A DNA stretch of 64,000 nt from Bacteroidota bacterium (GTDB lineage Bacteria > Bacteroidota > Bacteroidia > AKYH767-A > 2013-40CM-41-45), in NCBI GenBank assembly GCA_016711505.1, contig JADJSV010000001.1:766425-830424 (forward strand). The letters run 5' to 3'. The position numbers were made by a program, and so were the translations under genes. The notes beneath the pieces are model-generated. The model was not told where the DNA came from. It worked only from the letters and a program-made list of their open reading frames with translations, and made no database searches. Positions within the stretch are counted from its first letter, which is position 1. Each line of letters begins with the position of its first letter. Positions 55,759 to 64,000 of the stretch are shown here, one piece after another.

Positions 55759-57013
55759 AATGCTTAATAACATCTGCCATACTTGAATTAGAATCTTCAA
55801 GCGCTTTTGGCAATTGAACTGAAATTTCAGTCAACAGATTTTCAATATCCTCGTATGTCATCAATCGATTTATAGGTATTCTTAATCCGGTATTATTATA
55901 TGATACACTTGGGAATACGCTTAAATTAAAGAAGTACCCAAGGTTCATCATTCTGCGAACCATATTGCAACCTACATCAGGCTTACCTACACCGATAAAA
56001 GCTATCGGAGATTCAGTTTCATTGACGAGTGGCAGTTCAAGTTTTTTAGCAGTAGCATTAAAAAATGCAACTTTAGCTTTCAACTCATCCTGCATAGTAT
56101 AAATTTCATCACTCAAATGAATCTTCGCTGATTCGATTGCTGCTCCGAGAATCATTGGAGGCATTTGAATTCAAAAGATGAATGACTTGCTGTTATTCTT
56201 TACAAGTTTATGAATTTCTGCATCAGGATAAACTAATAATCCGCCTGCTGCACCGAAAGCTTTTGTTAACCCGGTTGTAAGATATAACCGTGGATGATAA
56301 TCACCCTGACTGGTAACAAATCCTGAACCATGCTGCCCTGTCCAACTCATTCCGTGAATATCATCGATGTATAAATGAAGTTGCTCATATTGGTCTGCAA
56401 GTCTGTATAGGTCCTTCACAGGAGCCAGATCACCTTGCATTGAATAAACACCATCAGCCATATACCAGATCTTCTTGTATGAATCTTTTAATGTCTTAAT
56501 GCTATTCTCCAAAATATCGATACGATTATGACGTACGATCTCTGTATGAATATCTCTGTTCTTCAAAAACTGAACTGCTGTCTGAATGCTATCATGAACC
56601 TGTGCATCCATGATCACTGCATCATCCTTTCCGACAAGTACCGGTATGTTTGACATATGTCCTACAGTCAGTGACTGCAGAAGCAATACAGGTTTATTTA
56701 AAAAGATCTTACTTAAAAGATCCTCTGCTTGCTCATAGTATGCAGATGAAACATAAGCTCTGGAAGAGCTGAACTGAGTACCGTATTTACGGATGGCATC
56801 AATAGCACCATTTTTTAATCGTTCATCCTGCTCCAGTCCTAAGTAACCACAACTTCCGAAGAAAAGTAATTTCTGGCCTTTGATTGTGATGTGTCTTCCA
56901 TCAAGAGAGATATCCTCTGTATTGGTATGAACGATTCCTAATTTTACTGCAATAGCCGCCACCTGGTTGACGATGTCCATGACCATTTCATGCTTGTCTT
57001 TCAATTCTCTCAT
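55742..57013 (-). CDS. Alpha-oxoamine synthase-like PLP enzyme (AONS/KBL/SPT family), interrupted by TGA at 56171-56173
   Basis: The N-terminal part reads GQKLLFFGSCGYLGLEQDERL, SSRAYVSSAYYEQAEDLLSKIF, YIDDIHGMSWTGQHGSGF and TTGLTKAFGAAGG with the PLP lysine at 251. The C-terminal part has PPMILGAAIESAKIHLSDEI and FPSVSYNNTGLRIPINRLMTYEDIENLL. The fold is that of enzymes joining an acyl-CoA with an amino acid (8-amino-7-oxononanoate, or sphinganine, synthesis); the exact substrate is open. Both halves are in one frame separated by a single TGA where relatives usually have SGP, so a short deletion or a nonsense change has occurred. The total is 423 residues. Confidence 0.8.
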
Positions 57014-57119
57014 AACGTTGTTTTTCAGAAATTTCGCAGCTGAAATTTCCCGGATGATTTTTTAATTATTACGATTCCCCCTTAAAAAATGATACTCTTT
57101 ACTTACAATTTATCTTTAT

Positions 57120-57155
57120 AAATTGCAGCCGGATTTCCTTGACCGGCTGCAATTT
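57120..57155 (-). terminator. Hairpin after the PKD protein gene
   Basis: A 13-bp stem AAATTGCAGCCGG (57120-57132) with CCGGCTGCAATTT (57143-57155). It lies 20 bp after the stop of the PKD protein on the minus strand. The T run is weak. Confidence 0.6.
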
Positions 57156-57174
57156 ACAAAGGTATTTATCTTAT

Positions 57175-60100
57175 TTACCTGACTAAACTCACGTGTCCAA
57201 TATGAATTTCCTTCTTTTCGTTTACATCAACTGTTGAAACTCTGTAAACATAAGTATCAGATTGAGCCGGATTGCCATTAACTTTTCCATCCCAGCCACC
57301 TTTTACATCATTCCATTCAACGATCTTTAATCCCCAACGATCATAGATCTGAACCTCTACATTTGTTACATTATGAGTGTACACTTGAAATACATCATTC
57401 TTCGTATCTCCGTTTGGAGTAAAGGCATTTGGAATATAGATTTCAGCACTAGGGCGGATCTCAATAAAGCGAGTCACTGAATCAATACAACCATTCAGGT
57501 CAATAGTGATCAGATCGACTTCATACGTTCCTACATTATCATAAATATGAGTTGGAGAATAAACCGAAGAAGTATCACCATCTCCGAAACTCCAATAGAA
57601 TGTACCTTGAGTTGACGTCTGATTTAAAAAGTTAACCAGTGGCAGGAAGTCTGTCGCCTGAGCTTCATTAGAAGTAAAGTCAGCTACAGGCGAAGGATAG
57701 ATCTGCAATGCATTAGGACGTAAGAAAGTTGTCGTACAGCCACTGTCATTCGTTGCCGTTAAGCTCACTGAATACCATCCCGGTGCATTATATGTATGAA
57801 CAGGATTCTGAATGTTTGTAGAATTACCATCACCAAAATTCCAATTATAATATGTGAAATTACCAACTACCAGGATCTGAAAGATCAGAGAAATTTACCT
57901 CATAGCCCTGACAAACATCCTGAGCAAGGAAATCTATAATAGGTCTTGGATTGATTCGGATTATACCATCAGCACTATCCTGACAACCATGGTCAGTTGT
58001 TGTAAGTAAATGAATAGGATATACACCCGGATCCTGATATGCATGTGTCGGATTTCCCAAAGACGATACTCCATTGTCCCCGAAAGTCCAATAGTAATTA
58101 CTGATGGTTCCTGTCGGAACGGTTGAAGCATTTACGAATATAGCAGCTTCTTCTTCACACGCCGATGGTACACTGAATTCTGCCACAGGAAGCGGGAAAA
58201 CATTTGCCTGACTGGTATAAGTATCTGTGCAACCATTCTGAGAAGTAACAACCAACGAAATCGGATAAGCACCATAAGTTGAATAGGAATGTGTCGGTGA
58301 CAATGCACTTGATGTGTTGCCATCACCGAAAGACCAAGTGTAGTTAAGCGGACTTGCATCACTGATCATCGATTGGTTCTGGAAATTATTTGGCAGACCA
58401 AAACAAACTGAAGTACTTGCAAATTGCGAAATCGGCGTTGCCCAAATTGTTTGCTGACTTGAAATGGTATGTTGACATCCATTGTCAGAAGTAACTGTGA
58501 GATTTACTGTGTAAACACCCGGATCTGTATAAGGGATGTCAGGGTTTTGTGCCGTCGAAGAAACATTGTTACCAAAATCCCAATTCCAGACGGAAATATT
58601 TCCTGTTGTAATTGCTGACTGATCCGTAAAAGTAACAGTGTTATCTTCACAAATAGATCCACTTGAAACAAATTGAGCTACAGGAATCGGATTTACCTGT
58701 ACATCGATCTGATCAGTACCGGTACAACCATATTGATTTGTAACCAATACAGAGTATGAACCCGATGATGCTGGTGTAATATTATAATCAGGAGTCGTTA
58801 TCGATCCCGGACTCCAGATGTAATTCGTTCCACCTGTCGCATATAATGTAGTTGATTCACCAAAGCATATCGACTGATTAACTCCTGCATCAGCATTAGG
58901 CACCGGATTAACAGTAACAGTTGTAAAGGCAGTATTCTGACAGCCATTTGCATCTGTTACCAAGAAATTGTACGTAGTAGTTACTGCCGGACTAACTGTA
59001 ATGGATGCAGTAGTAAATGCACCGCTATTCCAGTCATAGATACTTCCACCGGAACCATTAAGAGTTGCATTGAAGCCAGGACAAATACTTTGTGGCAGAC
59101 CTGCATCGGCTATTGGGAGAGCATTTACAACTACAGGAATTTCCATTGTATCTCTACATCCGAAATCTGATGCAATGATCAGACGAACATTGAAGTTTCC
59201 TGAAGTTGAATATAAATTCGAAGGACTAGGTACACTTGAAGTATTACCATTTCCAAAATCCCAATTCCATGTATTGATAGATCCGGCAGACAACGATGAG
59301 TTGTCTGTAAAGGCTATTGAATTATTTACACAAACAGGTCCTGAGCTGCTGAATGCTGCTACCGGAATAGGATGTACATCTATTGTAGCTGATGCAGTAC
59401 CTGAACAACCAATTGCATCACTTACAGTAACTGTATAAGTTGTTGTTACTAATGGAGCGATAGTTATAGAATTCGTTACAAAATTTCCGGGTGTCCATAA
59501 GTAGGCACCTGTTCCATTTACAACTGAAATTGTTGCTTGTTCACCCTTACAAACTCCCATATCGTTAGATACAGAAACAACCGGCATTGGATTTACGATC
59601 ACATTTGATTGTCCGGATGCAATACATCCATTTCCATCAATGACTGTAACAATGTAAGTTGTACTTGCTGATGGAGTGACTTGCACATTCTGACCTGCTA
59701 TAGCACCGGGATTCCACTCGTACGTTGAACCACCAGTTGCGCTTAAGTTTGCAGAAGTACCTTCACAAATAGTCTGATCCGGTCCTACTCCAACAATCGG
59801 CAATTGGTTTACTGTTAAAGTCATTGCATCATTTGCCTGACAGCCGTTGTTATCAATAACAGTAAGAGTATAATTTGTAGTCAGAATTGGTGATACAGTA
59901 ATTGATTGAGTGACCTCAGAATTATCCCAACTGTAGTTAGCAAATCCGGATGGCCCTACTATGTTGGCATTTTCACCTATACATATAGCATCATCCGTTA
60001 GATTTATTGAAGGCAGAGGATTGACATTGACATTCTGTTGCGAGACGCTTTGACATCCTGCACCATTTGTTACAGTAATCGTGATCGTATAATTTCCGCT

Positions 60101-61854
60101 TCCTGAAAATACATGTGAAGGATTTTGCGAACTGCTGGTATTACTTCCTGAACTTGGATCACCAAAATCCCAAGACCACGATGAAGGTGATCCGGATGAG
60201 ATATCAGTAAAGTTCATTGCCTGGCCCTGACAAACTGCAGGAGCAGTGAATTGTGCAAAAGGAATATTCGTATTAACGGTCAGTTGTTCAACAATAGTGT
60301 CTTTACATCCGGCTGCTGTTGTTACGATCAATGTAACATCGTAGGTTCCGTTGGTTGTGTATTGATGCGTTGGATTCTGAATATTTGCTGTAGCACCATC
60401 ACCAAAGTCCCAATCCCATGCAGATATTGAACTACCGTTAATAATTGTTGAATCCATGAACTGAACCGGACTACCATTACAATTGTTAGTGAAATAAAAA
60501 TTTGCATCAGGCACTCCTATTCCCGGAAGTATATCAACTACATCTGTATCGGTACATCCATCAGAAGTTACAGTGACGGTATATTGCCCAACCGGAACTT
60601 GCGGCCTGAATGGACCTATCGTTCCATCATCCCATAGATAATCATAAATTCCATTTCCCCAAGTTGCAGAGGCTGTAAGATCTGCACGTTGTGCACATGC
60701 AATTGTCTGATCTGCTCCTGCATTTGCTTCCACACCATTTACTGTAATACAATATGAGTAAGTGTTTGTTCCCTGGAACGGACAATTATCATCCTGAACG
60801 GTAACTGTAAAACAGTATGGATTTAAACTTATATCACCAGTTGTTGGAGACCAGGTAAAAGTTGCCGAATCTCTATGTCCACCGGTAGTTACAAAAGTAG
60901 CACCCGGAATCGCAGAATTCCATGGTTAGCACAAACTTCTGCATCAAAAGATGGCATACCATTAATTCCGGTAGCAAAGGGAATGATGTTATTACAATTT
61001 TCAACCGTGAGCTGAACATCACGTTCTACTTGTCCAATTAAAACTCCGTTTCTGTATTCATTCACTAACACAGCAAAAATCGAAACGTCGACCTGAGAAG
61101 GAATAAAACAAAAATCACCTGTAACAGGATCAAAAGAAATATTAGTATTCTGAATTGGTTCTTGAGTAGAATAGCCCGGTAGATATGTGATCGTATCTCC
61201 AGGGCCTGGACCCCATCTTGGAGTCATCAATTGATATGTCAGTGAATCGCCATCAGCATCGTAACCACCATGGTTAAAACAAAAACGTTGACCGACGCAT
61301 GCGAAAGGTACCGGCGGATTCGTAAATACTGGTGAGCTGTTACATAATCCGTTTGTATTGTTGATCGTTGAAAATACGTAAAGATTATCAGTACCATTTC
61401 CGACAATTGTTGTGATCGCCGCATTCCGCGCCGGCTCACCATGACCTATCTGCCAATCAGCACAAGGACCCGGTAAGGTAATTACTGCCTGATAAGTCCA
61501 TACTTGAATTCCAATATATGACCCACCATGACATTCCGTAACTGCAGTCGGACAAGTTGTAAGGACATCTTGTTCTGTTCCTAACTGCGGAATAAAAACT
61601 GTTTGCGAGGGATAACCACAACTGTTTGTGATCTGAACATCCATTGAAGTGGATGGTAAAATTCCATGACAGTCTCTATAAAAGGAAAAAGTCACTAAGT
61701 ACTGTGAGGCTCCTGTTATCGGATCTGTACTTATACATTCGTAAGTCATATCAGATCCCATTGCATGTGATGCAACTGATCGATTAGAATTGAAAATAAG
61801 AATGGTCGCAAGTAAAAAACAGCGTACCAGAATTTGGGTTAGTTTTTGTTTCAT
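57175..61854 (-). CDS. Giant secreted PKD/Ig-repeat protein with gliding-motility C-terminal (T9SS type B) domain, two frameshifts
   Basis: About 1,560 residues in three pieces. The first (61854-60889) has a signal peptide, then GSDMTYECISTDPITGASQYLVTFSFYRDCHG. The second (60733-57860, continuous upstream to about 60895 without an ATG) holds roughly a dozen alternating PKD domains (WDFGDG, YxWSFGDGNTSS) and Ig-like repeats (CxGxxANLSATGGSTYEWNPG...TTYIVTVIDGNGC). The third (57768-57175) ends with IYIPNAFTPNGDTKNDVFQVY ... VEVQIYDRWGLKI ... WDGKVNG, the CHU_C domain. Joining frames at about 60895 and 57870 gives one open protein. It is probably a surface adhesin or matrix protein. Confidence 0.88.
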
Positions 61855-61966
61855 AGTATTCCTGTTTAGGGTTCCAGGGATTATTGAAGTTATCTGCTAA
61901 AAATAATAATTTTATTGGCACTACTGTAAGATTTTCCGTTAAAATGACTATTTTTTTCAACAAACC

Positions 61967-62022
61967 ATAAAAAAAGCCGTTTTCAATGAAATTTCAATTC
62001 TCTTTCATTGTTAAAAACGGCT
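61967..62022 (-). terminator. Terminator of the phosphatase gene
   Basis: AGCCGTTTT-CAATGAAA (61975-61991) pairs with TTTCATTG-(TTA)-AAAACGGCT (62003-62022). On the minus strand the stem is followed by T7. Confidence 0.85.
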
Positions 62023-62049
62023 CTTTTGACCTCTAAAGGAGGTAAATTT

Positions 62050-63695
62050 CTACTTCAAAACCTCTACCAAGGGCTTACCAACAGAGCCACTAGGAAATTC
62101 AATATTCAAAAGCGTACAAATTGTTGGAGCAATATCCATGATGCTAACCTGATTGTGACCTTTTCCTTGCGGAATATTTTTTCCGTAAAAAAGTAATGGA
62201 ACATGCGTATCGTAGCGATAACCTGAGCCATGTGATGTACCTGTTTTAGTACTCCAACTTAACCAACCGGATTGCAATTGTATAATAACATCAGAACTTC
62301 TTTTCTGATTAAAACCATTTTGAATCAGTTCATACATACCGGACCGATGAGTACCACTCAATAAATCACTTGCTGTGACCGCTGTTGCTACGCCTTCAAA
62401 TCCAATAACAAATCGTGCACATCGTTCCTGAATGTCTCGTAGATTAATGTTCTTCTTCTCAATCAATACTCTGTCCAGATAGATGTTCTGTGAATTTGTA
62501 TTCATGATGTAATCAGCAGTTCCGTAAATATTATTCAGATAACCTTTCAATGAATCAATGATAGGTTTCATACTGATTATACCACCCTTTAGATTGTTAT
62601 CACTACTGAAGACCGGATTATTTGCTGCTGCGTGATCAGCAGATAAGAATAATGTATAATTATCTTTCCCAACATACTCATCCAGGGACTTTAGAAGATC
62701 TGCGATCTCTATATCCAATCTCAGATACGTATCCTGCAGTTCAATCGCATTGATCCCAAACATATGTCCAACATAATCCGTTGAGGTATAACTGATGGCA
62801 AGCAGATCGGTTTCATTTCCCTTTCCAAGTTTTTCATTCTTCAGGATCTCTTTTGCAAACATTGTCGTCAACGTATTTCCCATCGGAACCTGACGAATCA
62901 ATTCACTGCTTGAATCTTTCAGTGCAGGTAAATTATGCGGGAAAGTCGGTGTCTTTTCTCCAGCGAATAATCCTTCATAAGGTGTCTTATCAGGTGTACT
63001 CTCAGTATATTTTTCAATGGGCAATAAAGTTGTCCAGGGCTTTGATAACAAACTATCAGCAACTTTTCTCTTATTAAAATTCTCTACCCATTTCGGAAGT
63101 TCATTGAAATAATAAGTGCTGCTTATCATATTATTCGAATAAGGATCATGCCAGTATGCTGCATCAGCACCGCTACCTGCAGTAAGTATCGATCCTCTAT
63201 CCTTAAGAGCAACACCAATTACTTTTGATCTGAAATTCGATGCAAGTTTTAGTTCATCTCCAATGGTTGATGTGAATAAATTTCTCGGCGACATTTTGCC
63301 TGAAACACTCGTAGTTCCCAGTGGTTTTACTGTTGAATCGCTTACGCAATAAAGAGCCTTACGGGAATAACGATCATACCAATCATTACTTACAATTCCG
63401 TGATTAGCGGGACCACTCCCCGTGAAAATACTTGCATGCCCACACCCGGTATAGGTTGGAACATAATCGAAAACAGCATTTGTATAATTAAAGCCTCCGG
63501 TTAAGAGTCGTTTGAAACCATTCTCGCCGTATTTGTCATAGAACCGGACCAGGTAATCGTAACGCATCTGATCGACGACAATTCCTACTACAAGTTTTGG
63601 TTTCTTGTAAACGCTTCCTTTTTCTCTTATCTTGAGAAAAAGCATTTGGAAGTGATAAACATTAGCACTAGCATAATTCCTTTTGAAATTTTCAT
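62050..63695 (-). CDS. Alkaline phosphatase family protein (PafA-like), frameshifted in the signal peptide
   Basis: The main frame (from about 63645) reads KLVVGIVVDQMRYDYLVRFYDKYG, with the metal Asp, and TYTGCGHASIFTGSGPANHGI with the nucleophile Thr. Later it has SYTSTDYVGHMFG (metal Asp and His), LSADHAAANNP, and TGTSHGSGYRYDTHVPLLFYG. This is the pattern of PafA-type, phosphate-irrepressible alkaline phosphatases of Bacteroidota. Just upstream, from ATG 63695, a signal peptide (KISKGIMLVLMFITS) is in another frame; small indels near 63645 and 63625 would join it. The length of about 545 is normal. It releases phosphate from organic esters outside the inner membrane. Confidence 0.87.
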
Positions 63696-63739
63696 TTTTG
63701 CTTCATTCATAATATTATTATTTTCTCAACTATACTGAA

Positions 63740-64000
63740 TTATTGATAAGGTTGAAACTTACATACAACCATTCCATTAGTTATAATTTTTTGATTTCCC
63801 AGCTGATCATAAACTTTGCAATTAAACAGAGCTTTAAATTTAAAATACGGTCCCATTGCATCAGTTTCTGTTAACGTATCAGTCACCAAAAAATTACTTC
63901 CGGTCTGATCACTCCCGGAACCTGATGAATAATTCGTATTAGAATTAGTTCCAAAAACAACAACAATTCCACTATCAGGATGAGTAGAGAAATTGTGATT
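63740..64000 (-). CDS. C-terminal end of an unknown protein (partial)
   Basis: On the minus strand the frame is open from the window edge to the TAA at 63740-63742, giving 86 residues that read STHPDSGIVVVFGTNSNTNY, SSGSGSDQTGSNFLVTDTLTE, DAMGPYFKFKALFNCKVYDQ, and end GMVVCKFQPYQ. The 5' end lies outside. I do not recognise the family. It is followed within 50 bp by the phosphatase start, so the two may be cotranscribed. Confidence 0.55.
   Translation of the reverse strand, partial: NHNFSTHPDSGIVVVFGTNSNTNYSSGSGSDQTGSNFLVTDTLTETDAMGPYFKFKALFNCKVYDQLGNQKIITNGMVVCKFQPYQ

Overview
The window looks like chromosome from a free-living, AT-rich member of the Bacteroidota. Supporting signs are the TTTG-N19/20-TAnnTTTG promoters, two kinds of type IX secretion (T9SS) cargo (a type A C-terminal sorting domain and a gliding-motility-type CHU_C terminus), a short primary sigma factor without region 1.1, a TonB receptor with a carboxypeptidase-like N-terminal domain, DUF4249 and DUF1599 proteins, bacillithiol deacetylase BshB1, and very little use of Shine-Dalgarno sites. 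I see no phage, insertion sequence, plasmid or CRISPR signal.

Layout. 1-6 kb: the end of an HtrA protease, the primary sigma factor rpoD, a long GAPDH, then on the minus strand a MORN-repeat protein, mnmA and a lipoprotein. 6-15 kb: a POT peptide transporter (frameshifted), a thioredoxin-like protein, tRNA-His, a copper P-type ATPase, a glycosyltransferase, a BNR-repeat T9SS cargo protein and bshB1. 15.6-26 kb: one long plus-strand run starting with a beta-CASP nuclease, then cytochrome c maturation genes ccmB-C-D-E-F, then DUF2520, KdsC-like phosphatase, UbiA, Maf, EamA and Ogt. 26-31 kb: a small His-rich membrane protein, a structured leader, a TonB receptor and a secreted lysyl-oxidase-like protein, which together suggest a metal (possibly copper) theme. 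31-43 kb: SPFH protein, dnaK, DUF4249, panB, an RluA synthase, a DoxX-redoxin protein, DUF1599/folP/cdaA, then ruvX-def-TPR lipoprotein. 43-64 kb: dapD, a GT9 glycosyltransferase, tsaC, a CCA-adding-type enzyme, a pRiA4b ORF-3 protein, miaA, M16 and M14 peptidases, a histidine kinase with a truncated response regulator, an alpha-oxoamine-synthase-like enzyme, a giant PKD-domain T9SS protein, an alkaline-phosphatase-family enzyme and the end of an unknown gene.

Two features run across the window. First, many genes are interrupted by single-base indels, mostly in homopolymers. Several are housekeeping genes (panB, miaA, ruvX), and nearly all of the indels lie after about 35.9 kb. Consensus sequencing error is more likely than real decay, so these are annotated as whole genes with the break positions given. 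Second, nearly every junction between converging genes carries a strong inverted repeat, often built from short tandem units. The most striking is a GAATGAAGTG 10-mer array that occurs at two separate convergent junctions.

The most interesting biology is the T9SS-exported lysyl oxidase homologue, which keeps both the copper histidines and the Lys/Tyr cofactor precursors. Others are a CcmE that uses the CxxxY rather than the HxxxY haem-binding motif, a possible three-stem RNA in front of the TonB receptor, and the repeat arrays. I did not find a clear new multi-gene defence or mobile system.
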